In this document: positions 1 through 6,379 of the stretch, piece after piece
How the letters are laid out: each line of letters opens with the position of its first letter
Numbering within the stretch: position 1 is the first letter of the stretch
Source of the DNA: Flavobacteriaceae bacterium
GTDB taxonomy: Bacteria > Bacteroidota > Bacteroidia > Flavobacteriales > Flavobacteriaceae
Assembly (NCBI GenBank): GCA_015493405.1
Contig: WGDF01000192.1
Coordinates: forward strand, 1 to 10,165
DNA length: 10,165 nucleotides
Direction of reading: 5' to 3'
The notes under the pieces: generated by a model
What the model saw: only the letters and a program-made list of their open reading frames with translations
What the model was told of the DNA's origin: nothing
Databases searched by the model: none
Position numbers and translations under genes: made by a program

Positions 1-17
1 AAATGCAGTTTTTTCAT
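1..17 (-). CDS. Possible 5' end of a gene running off the left edge
   Basis: Only the first five codons would lie in the window. An ATG on the minus strand at 17-15 begins M-K-K-L-H, the kind of basic start common in exported proteins, but this is far too short to identify anything. The reason to propose it is the promoter-like sequence just upstream (45-73 on the same strand), which would give a leader of roughly 20 nt ending at this ATG. The plus strand here is also open from the edge in two frames (to stops at 75-77 and 85-87), so a plus-strand gene ending here is not excluded. Function unknown. Confidence 0.3.
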
Positions 18-277
18 CACAAGAAAGATCAATGTTATACTAAACAAAATTACATCATTTATATGGATGTCAAGTAAATTATTGTAAAGATTTCGCAAAG
101 AAAATATGGCACATATGAATTTTGACAAAAAATATTAGCAAAATCATTGTCAATTTCACACAACAAATATGACTTCAAAAAAATAATTTATCAAAATCCT
201 AGATCTCGATATAAAGAATAAGCATCAAGATTTCTTCAAATTCCGGATGCAAATGTATAAAACATTCAAATTAAGTT
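18..277. other. AT-rich intergenic region downstream of the permease gene
   Basis: About 260 bases without a complete gene. Apart from the minus-strand promoter candidate at 45-73, I see no RNA gene, no repeat and no strong terminator. A 5-bp hairpin at 252-266 (AATGT/ACATT) just past the permease stop is too weak to call as a terminator. A second, poorer promoter-like match on the minus strand near 97-104 (TTTCTTTG) lacks the key TA. Confidence 0.6.
45..73 (-). promoter_or_regulatory. Bacteroidetes-type promoter reading leftward
   Basis: On the minus strand, TTG (73-71), an 18-nt spacer and TAATTTTG (52-45) match the Bacteroidetes primary sigma factor consensus TTG-N17-23-TAnnTTTG exactly. 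The start of transcription would fall near position 40. This would drive a gene beginning about position 17 and leaving the window. The region is very AT-rich, so a chance match is possible. Confidence 0.45.
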
Positions 278-1357
278 TTAGGTTTTGGCGCGTCTAACCA
301 AGTAAATGGCTAACAATCCAAAGATAATATTTGGAATCCAAGCTGCCCACATCGGGCTAAAACCGGATTTTATAACCATCACACCAAAAATACGGTCAAA
401 AAGAATATACAGCATTGAAACGGTAATACCAAAAGCCAAATTTCCGCCTATGCCACTGCGCCGTTTTTGAGAAGCCATAGCCACAGCAATAAAAGTCAAA
501 ATAAAAGCGGAAATAGGCAAACTCATTCGTTTGTATTTTTCCAATTCAAACTTTTTGATATTTTTAGAACCCCGTAGTTTTTCTTTTTTAATAAATTTAT
601 TTAAGGCCGAATAATTCAAACCTTCTGCAATATATGTTACCGGCGTAAGATCATCTAAAGTAAAATTAAAAATGGTGTCAAATCGGCTCTTGTTGGTAAT
701 TTTTTCTCTATTTTTCAAATAAACACGTTTACGCATATTATACAAAGTATAATTTTTCTTTTTCGGATTAAAAACAATGCGATCGGCGTAAAGTTTAGAT
801 TTCAAACTATCGCCGGCTATTTCTTCCATCACGAAATTGTAAGCCGTTTTATTTTGATGATTTAAATTTGAAGCATATATATAATGTGTCGGATCGATTT
901 GCCGGTAAACATCATTCGTCTCTCGCGTTTTAAAATATTTACTATGCACATATTTGACCCAAAATTCATTGTAACCAATACGGGCTTTAGGTATAATAGA
1001 CAGATTTAACAACAATACCGATGTGGCTATAATTGTTGCCCCAATCAAGTAGGGCCGCAATAAACGTATAAAAGGCATGCCGGTATTGAGCATAGCTATA
1101 ATTTCAGTATTCTGAGCCAAACGAGAAGTAAACCAAATAACCGATAAGAATAAAAATATAGGAAAAAGGATATTAAAAAAATATAAAAGGAAATCGCCAT
1201 AATAACCGAGAATTTCTTTTAAAGGCACATGATGCTCAATAAATTTGTCAATTCGTTCCGATAAATCCAAAATAATAGAAATCGGGACAAACAAAAGCAT
1301 CAGTCCTAAAAAAGTACCGAAATAACGCCGTAATATATACTTATCTATAACTTTCAT
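278..1357 (-). CDS. lptG: LptF/LptG family lipopolysaccharide export permease
   Basis: Inner-membrane subunit of the Lpt transporter, which with LptB ATPase pulls lipopolysaccharide out of the inner membrane and passes it to the periplasmic bridge. The 359-residue protein has the family layout. Three N-terminal membrane helices lie at about residues 13-31, 56-76 and 103-122. A soluble periplasmic part (about 123-275) corresponds to the beta-jellyroll domain, and three C-terminal helices follow at about 279-296, 304-329 and 336-355. The segment at 78-101 (S-R-L-A-Q-N-T-E, then a Gly-containing turn) resembles the cytoplasmic coupling helix that contacts LptB. The gene lies 72 nt downstream of tgt on the same strand with no clear promoter between them, so it is probably co-transcribed. 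From memory, tgt next to such a permease is common in Bacteroidetes. The family is clear. The choice of LptG over LptF rests on a weak N-terminal resemblance and is uncertain. Confidence 0.85.
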   Translation of the reverse strand: MKVIDKYILRRYFGTFLGLMLLFVPISIILDLSERIDKFIEHHVPLKEILGYYGDFLLYFFNILFPIFLFLSVIWFTSRLAQNTEIIAMLNTGMPFIRLLRPYLIGATIIATSVLLLNLSIIPKARIGYNEFWVKYVHSKYFKTRETNDVYRQIDPTHYIYASNLNHQNKTAYNFVMEEIAGDSLKSKLYADRIVFNPKKKNYTLYNMRKRVYLKNREKITNKSRFDTIFNFTLDDLTPVTYIAEGLNYSALNKFIKKEKLRGSKNIKKFELEKYKRMSLPISAFILTFIAVAMASQKRRSGIGGNLAFGITVSMLYILFDRIFGVMVIKSGFSPMWAAWIPNIIFGLLAIYLVRRAKT

Positions 1358-1429
1358 CTGACACTAATTAGTCCAAAACCAACATGCTTTAAAGCTTTAT
1401 TCTATTTATATTTTGAATTTGAAAATACA

Positions 1430-2560
1430 TCACAAACGTCTATTCAATTTTTGTACCATCGTATCTTTCCAAGGTTTGAAATCACCTGCTATGATATGCT
1501 TACGAGCTTCTCGAACCAACCAAAGGTAAAAACCTAAATTATGTATGGAGGCGATTTGTTTTCCCAAAAATTCATTGGCAGCAAACAAATGTCGCAAATA
1601 AGCCTTGCTGTAATCGGTGTCGACAAAAGTATGCCCCATAGGATCCACCGGACTAAAATCATTTTTCCATTTGGCATTTTTAATATTTATAGTGCCTTCC
1701 GAAGTAAACAGCATACCGTTTCGGGCATTGCGCGTCGGCATCACACAGTCAAACATATCAACCCCTAAAGCAATGTTTTCCAATATATTAACCGGCGTTC
1801 CAACCCCCATCAAATAACGGGGTTTATCTTGTGGCAAAATATCACAAACCAATTCGGTTATTTCATACATTTTTTCAGCCGGCTCTCCAACCGATAAACC
1901 ACCTATGGCGTTTCCATCTGCTCCTTTTGAAGCGATATATTCAGCTGAACGCATACGTAAATCCTTAAAAGTACTCCCTTGAACAATGGGAAATAAACTT
2001 TGTTCGTAACCATATTTGGGTGGCACTTTGTCCAAATGATCGATACAGCGGTCGAGCCAACGATGCGTCATTTCCATAGACGATTTGGCATATTTGTAAG
2101 CTACCGGATAATCGGTACATTCATCAAAAGCCATCATAATATCAGCTCCGATACTGCGTTGAATCTCCATCACGCGTTCGGGTGAAAAAAAATGATAAGA
2201 ACCATCAATATGAGATTTGAATTTTACACCTTCTTCAGTTATTTTACGGCGATCTGACAAAGAATAAACCTGAAAGCCACCACTATCGGTCAAGATATTA
2301 CGATCCCATCCCATAAATTTGTGCAAACCACCGGCTTGTTCCAAAATATCAGTGCCGGGTCGCAAATATAAGTGGTAGGTATTGCCTAAAATAATATCGG
2401 GATTAATCTCTTGCTTCAACTCCCTTTGGTGCACTGTTTTGACCGTTCCTACAGTACCAACCGGCATAAAAATCGGGGTTTCTATCGGTCCGTGAGTCAA
2501 TGTCACAGTCCCTGCTCTGGCTTTGGTCGCCACATCCTTATTAACAATCTCAAACTTCAT
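1430..2560 (-). CDS. tgt: Queuine/preQ1 tRNA-guanine transglycosylase (Tgt)
   Basis: Swaps guanine 34 of tRNAs with GUN anticodons for preQ1 in the queuosine pathway. From the chosen start the protein has 376 residues, against about 375 in E. coli. The catalytic landmarks are present: D92 in T-D-S-G-G-F-Q-V (general base), F-D-E-C at 146-149 (base recognition) and D271 in M-F-D-C-V-M-P-T-R (nucleophile). The usual zinc site C-x-C-x-x-C is missing: by direct alignment these positions are G309, T311 and D314, while the fourth ligand, H340, is kept. From memory this is the usual state in Bacteroidetes Tgt, so it is not damage. The frame is open upstream to an ATG at 2638 (402 residues), but those 26 extra residues match nothing in the family and contain the likely promoter, so the ATG at 2560-2558 is preferred. 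It is followed downstream by the LptF/G-type gene. Confidence 0.95.
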   Translation of the reverse strand: MKFEIVNKDVATKARAGTVTLTHGPIETPIFMPVGTVGTVKTVHQRELKQEINPDIILGNTYHLYLRPGTDILEQAGGLHKFMGWDRNILTDSGGFQVYSLSDRRKITEEGVKFKSHIDGSYHFFSPERVMEIQRSIGADIMMAFDECTDYPVAYKYAKSSMEMTHRWLDRCIDHLDKVPPKYGYEQSLFPIVQGSTFKDLRMRSAEYIASKGADGNAIGGLSVGEPAEKMYEITELVCDILPQDKPRYLMGVGTPVNILENIALGVDMFDCVMPTRNARNGMLFTSEGTINIKNAKWKNDFSPVDPMGHTFVDTDYSKAYLRHLFAANEFLGKQIASIHNLGFYLWLVREARKHIIAGDFKPWKDTMVQKLNRRL

Positions 2561-2581
2561 AGATAATCGATAATTTTGCTG

Positions 2582-2613
2582 CAAAGATAAGTTTTTAAAT
2601 ATTAAGACTGAAA
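2582..2613 (-). promoter_or_regulatory. Likely tgt promoter
   Basis: On the minus strand, TATCTTTG (2589-2582, followed by C) matches the Bacteroidetes -7 element TAnnTTTG. The -33 element is weak: TTT or TTC around 2613-2610, about 20 nt upstream. Transcription would start near 2575, leaving a leader of only about 15 nt before the ATG at 2560. The -33 side overlaps the inverted repeat at 2604-2627. Its position downstream of the ATG at 2638 supports the shorter tgt start. Confidence 0.6.
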
Positions 2614-2627
2614 TAGCATTTAGTCTT
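2604..2627. repeat. 24-bp imperfect inverted repeat, candidate operator
   Basis: The left arm is AAGACT-G-AAAT (2604-2614), the centre AGC (2615-2617) and the right arm ATTT-AGTCTT (2618-2627). All ten base pairs match, with one unpaired G at 2610. It lies between the two divergent promoters, on the -33 side of the tgt promoter and about 27 nt upstream of the -7 element of the receptor gene. Neither strand has a T-tract after it, so it does not look like an intrinsic terminator. An operator for a dimeric regulator is a reasonable inference, but no regulator gene is in the window. Confidence 0.45.
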
Positions 2628-2653
2628 CCCTCCTTCACATCGGATTATTTTTG

Positions 2654-2661
2654 TATTTTTG
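2654..2661 (+). promoter_or_regulatory. Likely receptor-gene promoter (-7 element)
   Basis: TATTTTTG matches TAnnTTTG exactly and is followed by the receptor ATG at 2682, giving a predicted leader of about 14 nt. The -33 element is poor: the best candidate is TTC at 2634-2636 with a 17-nt spacer. A weak -33 beside an inverted repeat would fit a regulated promoter, but that is inference. Confidence 0.5.
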
Positions 2662-2681
2662 GAATGTTAAATTCATCCTAA

Positions 2682-5033
2682 ATGAAAAAAAGCCTCTTAA
2701 TTTATCTTTTTATTGCAAATATCTTAATGACTTGGGGACAAAATAAAGCGATCCTCAAGGGTATTATTCAAAATAATAAAGGTCAAGCTTTGTCAGGAGT
2801 TAATATATATATCAAAAATAAACCGCAAACCGGTACTGTAACAGATAAAAAAGGCTATTTTGAAATCAAATTACCCCGAGAAAAACAACAACTGGTCATT
2901 GATTATCTAGGCTATAAACCCCAAACTATTTCGGCTGATATACAAAAAGATAAATATCTGATTATAAAATTAACACCGGAAAACAACCAACTCAACACCC
3001 TCATTATCAACGTTAAAGAGAGTCGTAAAAAAGAATTGAAAAGACTGATTGGCTTATCTGAAATAAAATTAGCCGATCTTAAAAATGTCCCTATGTTATT
3101 GGGCGAATTGGATGTTTTAAAAGCCATACAGGTTCTGCCCGGCGTTAAAGCAGTAAGTGAAGGCAGTGCCGGCTTTTCGGTGCATGGCGGTAGTCAAGAT
3201 CAGAATCTCATCTTACTCGATGGTGCGCCGGTTTATCATCCTTCGCATATTCTCGGGTTTTTCTCTGTCTTCACACCTGACATTATCAAAAATTTAAAAT
3301 TTTATAAAAGTGCCATTCCCAGTCGGTTTGGCAACCGCTTATCCTCGATTTTGGAAGTCAATACACGTCAAGGCAATAAAAGCTCATATCATTTGGGGGG
3401 TGGTGTCGGCATCATCGCTTCTCAACTATATGCTGAAGGTCCTTTACAGAAAAACAAATCCTCATTTCTATTGGCAGCACGTCAATCTTATGGCGATTTG
3501 TGGTTACCTTTGCTCAATTTTGATGCCATTAAAGATGTCAAAGCCGGCTTTTATGACCTTAACCTGAAGCTCAATTTCGAACTTTCGACCCAATCCGATT
3601 TAAAAATATCGGCTTATACCGGACGCGACCACTATATTCCCAATTCAAACTTTAAAATGAATTACGGCAATACGGTCGGCAGCATTATTTGGAAACGACA
3701 TTTTAACCGTAAATTAATCGGAACAACCGCGTTGATTTATAGTAAATATGATTATTTGATTCGTATCAAAGACAGAATAGATCATGTCAATTATGACTTT
3801 GATATTGGTCTGGCCATTGAAAGTCCCAATTTTAAGCAAGATTTTAAATACCGTTTTAATCCAAAAAACACATTCAATTTTGGGCTAGATACCTATTGGC
3901 ATACCATTAAGCCCGGAAAAATAAAAAATAGTCGCGTCGAAAACCATTATACAACTTACCCCGTCAGACAAGCTGCAGAACTTGATTTTTATTTCCAACA
4001 CCAAATTCAATTCAATACAAAATTTAGACTCACTTATGGCTTAAGAAACTCAAACTTTGCCCAATTAGGCCCACATACTTTTTATAAATATAATGATTTT
4101 GGCGAAACTGTTGACACCTTGAAAGCCGGCCAATACCAATCGGTCAAAACCTATCATAAATGGGCACCGCATGCCACACTGCATTGGCAAATGAATCCTA
4201 AATCCGCCGTTAAACTGAGTTATGATCGCACCTATCAATTTTTACATTACCTAATTAATGATGCGGCAACCACTACCCCAACAGACTTATGGCTCCCTTC
4301 AAGTATTAACTTGAAACCTCAGATATCGGATGCCTTCAGCCTTGAAATTAATCACTTGTTGGGACGTCATTATTTTTTGAGCATTGGCGGCTATTACCGC
4401 AAGCTGCAAAATATTACGGATTACAAAATCGGCACAACACTGTCATTAGCAGATAATATTGAAAGTGATTTATTACAACAAAAAGGACGGGCTTACGGCT
4501 TGGAATTTTTGTTTAAGAAAACTAAGGGACAACTTACCGGTTCATTAGCCTACACCTATTCCAAATCTGAGAAAATTCATCCTGAAATAAATGAAGGACA
4601 CTGGTATCCTGCAGTTGTTGATCGGCCTATTGACATCAGTGTGTTGCTCAATTACAAAGTTAATCAGCGCTTAGAACTGGCCGCCATGTGGCAATATTAC
4701 AGCGGCAGACCCATTACATATCCTGCCGGCACTTACTTATTTGAGGATAAGGTTTTATTCTTTTTTTCACATCGAAATGCCAATCGTTTACCCGATTACC
4801 ACCGCTTAGACTTATCTTTGAGTTGGCATATGAAAAATTATAAAATCATTGACCATCAAAAGATTAAAAAGAAATGGCAGTCTTACTGGAACATCTCCGT
4901 ATACAATGCTTATGCGCGTGACAATACCTTTATGATTCAGTTTAAATATAATGAAGACACAGAAAAAATGAATGCCTACAAAGTCACCTTATTTAAAATT
5001 GTACCGGCTATTTCTTACCACTTCAAATTCTAA
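2682..5033 (+). CDS. TonB-dependent outer-membrane receptor with carboxypeptidase-regulatory-like domain
   Basis: Predicted outer-membrane beta-barrel that imports a bound substrate using TonB energy. The substrate cannot be read from sequence. The 783 residues begin with a signal peptide (about 1-20: M-K-K, a hydrophobic stretch, then T-W-G-Q). A carboxypeptidase D regulatory-like beta-sandwich follows (about 23-107; G-x-V-T-D-K-K-G-Y-F-E-I at 51-62). The plug spans about 128-232 and carries typical signatures: V-L-P-G-V at 151-155, a G-G-S-Q-D-Q-N-L-I-L-L-D-G run at 169-181, and S-R-F-G-N-R-L-S-S at 214-222. The barrel runs to the terminal S-Y-H-F-K-F, and a final Phe is typical of BAM-assembled barrels. 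At 783 residues it is shorter than SusC-type receptors, and no SusD or DUF4249 partner follows. The next gene, an HD phosphohydrolase, starts 3 nt later, so the two are probably co-transcribed. Confidence 0.9.
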   Translation: MKKSLLIYLFIANILMTWGQNKAILKGIIQNNKGQALSGVNIYIKNKPQTGTVTDKKGYFEIKLPREKQQLVIDYLGYKPQTISADIQKDKYLIIKLTPENNQLNTLIINVKESRKKELKRLIGLSEIKLADLKNVPMLLGELDVLKAIQVLPGVKAVSEGSAGFSVHGGSQDQNLILLDGAPVYHPSHILGFFSVFTPDIIKNLKFYKSAIPSRFGNRLSSILEVNTRQGNKSSYHLGGGVGIIASQLYAEGPLQKNKSSFLLAARQSYGDLWLPLLNFDAIKDVKAGFYDLNLKLNFELSTQSDLKISAYTGRDHYIPNSNFKMNYGNTVGSIIWKRHFNRKLIGTTALIYSKYDYLIRIKDRIDHVNYDFDIGLAIESPNFKQDFKYRFNPKNTFNFGLDTYWHTIKPGKIKNSRVENHYTTYPVRQAAELDFYFQHQIQFNTKFRLTYGLRNSNFAQLGPHTFYKYNDFGETVDTLKAGQYQSVKTYHKWAPHATLHWQMNPKSAVKLSYDRTYQFLHYLINDAATTTPTDLWLPSSINLKPQISDAFSLEINHLLGRHYFLSIGGYYRKLQNITDYKIGTTLSLADNIESDLLQQKGRAYGLEFLFKKTKGQLTGSLAYTYSKSEKIHPEINEGHWYPAVVDRPIDISVLLNYKVNQRLELAAMWQYYSGRPITYPAGTYLFEDKVLFFFSHRNANRLPDYHRLDLSLSWHMKNYKIIDHQKIKKKWQSYWNISVYNAYARDNTFMIQFKYNEDTEKMNAYKVTLFKIVPAISYHFKF

Positions 5034-5036
5034 ATT

Positions 5037-6281
5037 ATGAATAAGCTTAAAATAATCAACGACCCTATTTACGGCTTTGTCAATATTCCCGATGATCTGA
5101 TATTCGATCTCATCCAACATCCTTATTTTCAACGCTTACGCCATATCTCGCAAATGGGTTTATCCTATTTAGTTTATCCGGGAGCACATCATACCCGCTT
5201 CCATCATGCCATTGGTGCGATGCATTTGATGCAAACTGCCATCAATGTTCTCAAATATAAAAATGTGCCAATATCACCCGATGAAGAATTGGCGGCTTTG
5301 GCTGCAATTTTGCTTCACGATATCGGTCATGGGCCATTTTCTCATGCCTTGGAATACAGCATTATTAAAAACATTTCGCACGAACAGCTTTCTTTAGCTA
5401 TTATGCAAGAACTCAATCGGGAATTTAATGGAAAATTGGATTTGGCCATTCAAATATTTACCGGAAAATATCCTAAAAAATTCCTAACCGAATTGATTAG
5501 CAGTCAAATAGATGTTGACCGGCTCGATTATCTGCGTCGCGACAGTTTTTACTCGGGTGTCATAGAAGGACAAGTTAACAGCGAACGACTGATAAAAATG
5601 CTGAATGTAAAAGATAATCAATTGGTTATAGATGACAAAGGCATTTATTCAGTTGAAAAATTTATCATTTCGAGACGGTTGATGTATTGGCAAGTCTATT
5701 TTCATAAAACCGGTATGATGTTAGAAAAAATATTAGAAAAAATTCTACTTAGAATTCATGATTTAAGGTCTCAAAATCAAACGGTTTTTTTAGATGACAA
5801 TCTCAAATATTTATTTCAAGATAAACTATCTAAATTGGATCAAAAATCAATTGAAATTTTCACAAAGCTCGACGATTCAGATATTCTCTATCATTTAAAA
5901 AAATGGATAAATCACCCTGATTTTGTTTTATCCCATTTAAGTAAAATGATCATCAATCGTGAAAATCTAAATAAAATCCGTATTCAAAAGGAGCCCATCT
6001 CTCCCGACGAAATGTCACAACTCAAGCAACAAGTTTTGGCACAATATCCTATTAAGCCTGAAGATCTGTCTTATTTATTATTTTCAGGCAGATTGACCCA
6101 TCGGGCATATAACCAGCAGCAACATCCCATTAAATTATTAAACAAAGACAACCAACTTATTGAATTTGCCAAAGCTAGCGACCAACTCAATATTGAAGCC
6201 TTATCACATCCGGTAACCAAATATTATTTGAGTCATCCTGTTATTCAATCCAAAATTAAAACACCCGATTTAAAGACTTAA
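5037..6281 (+). CDS. HD-domain phosphohydrolase (SAMHD1/dGTPase-like)
   Basis: Predicted cytoplasmic metal-dependent phosphohydrolase of 414 residues. The N-terminal half has the HD-superfamily ligands in order: H57 in R-F-H-H-A-I-G, H94-D95 in L-L-H-D-I-G-H-G-P-F-S-H, and D161 in I-D-V-D-R-L-D-Y-L-R-R-D. The last motif closely resembles the I-D-V-D-K-W-D-Y-F-A-R-D segment of SAMHD1, so a nucleotide or dNTP substrate is plausible, but it is not shown. The C-terminal half (about 215-414) is helical and charged, with no motif I recognise. The start lies 3 nt after the receptor stop with no Shine-Dalgarno, and expression probably comes from the receptor promoter. From memory, an HD-domain gene often lies upstream of lpxD in Flavobacteriia, which would make the receptor gene the variable neighbour. 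No transmembrane segment or signal peptide is evident. Confidence 0.85.
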   Translation: MNKLKIINDPIYGFVNIPDDLIFDLIQHPYFQRLRHISQMGLSYLVYPGAHHTRFHHAIGAMHLMQTAINVLKYKNVPISPDEELAALAAILLHDIGHGPFSHALEYSIIKNISHEQLSLAIMQELNREFNGKLDLAIQIFTGKYPKKFLTELISSQIDVDRLDYLRRDSFYSGVIEGQVNSERLIKMLNVKDNQLVIDDKGIYSVEKFIISRRLMYWQVYFHKTGMMLEKILEKILLRIHDLRSQNQTVFLDDNLKYLFQDKLSKLDQKSIEIFTKLDDSDILYHLKKWINHPDFVLSHLSKMIINRENLNKIRIQKEPISPDEMSQLKQQVLAQYPIKPEDLSYLLFSGRLTHRAYNQQQHPIKLLNKDNQLIEFAKASDQLNIEALSHPVTKYYLSHPVIQSKIKTPDLKT

Positions 6282-6282
6282 C

Positions 6283-6298
6283 TGCCGCAAAAACGGCA
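6283..6298 (+). terminator. Weak hairpin after the HD gene
   Basis: TGCCG (6283-6287), loop CAAAAA, CGGCA (6294-6298), directly after the HD stop codon (6279-6281). A second imperfect hairpin follows at about 6304-6320 (AAGGCT/AGCTT). Neither is followed by a T-tract, so intrinsic termination is doubtful. It may instead protect the 3' end of the transcript. Confidence 0.2.
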
Positions 6299-6343
6299 TC
6301 AATAAGGCTTATAATAGCTTAAAACAACGCATAAATAAAAAAA

Positions 6344-6374
6344 TTGTAATCAATTAATCTTTTTTATACTTTTG
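6344..6374 (+). promoter_or_regulatory. lpxD operon promoter
   Basis: TTG (6344-6346), a 20-nt spacer and TACTTTTG (6367-6374) match the Bacteroidetes TTG-N17-23-TAnnTTTG consensus fully. It lies in the 98-bp gap between the HD gene and lpxD. The lpxD ATG begins only 5 nt after the -7 element, so transcription should start at or within a few bases of the ATG, giving a leaderless or nearly leaderless mRNA. It probably drives lpxD, lpxC-fabZ, lpxA and efp together. Confidence 0.75.
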
Positions 6375-6379
6375 CAACA

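Noticed and set aside
1..87. Plus-strand frames open from the left edge to stops at 75-77 and 85-87, possibly the 3' end of a gene
   Set aside because: 24-28 open codons in AT-rich DNA are not significant, the peptides show no recognisable pattern, and two frames are open at once. Kept only as an alternative to the leftward gene.
97..104. Second minus-strand promoter-like match (TTTCTTTG with an upstream TTG at 22-nt spacing)
   Set aside because: It lacks the TA of the -7 element, and a better match lies closer to the possible start at 45-73.
252..266. Hairpin AATGT/ACATT past the permease stop as a terminator
   Set aside because: Five mostly A-T pairs with no clear T-tract are too weak to support termination.
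1541..2185. Several plus-strand reading frames of 61-75 codons opposite tgt
   Set aside because: They lie wholly within a well-conserved tgt on the other strand and have no family features or start context.
2912..3127. Minus-strand frame of 71 codons inside the receptor gene
   Set aside because: It is antisense to the conserved regulatory-like and plug regions and is best explained as a shadow frame.
3310..3567. Plus-strand frame of 85 codons in another phase of the receptor gene
   Set aside because: It overlaps a continuous conserved receptor frame. There is no sign of a frameshift, because the receptor frame is intact across it.
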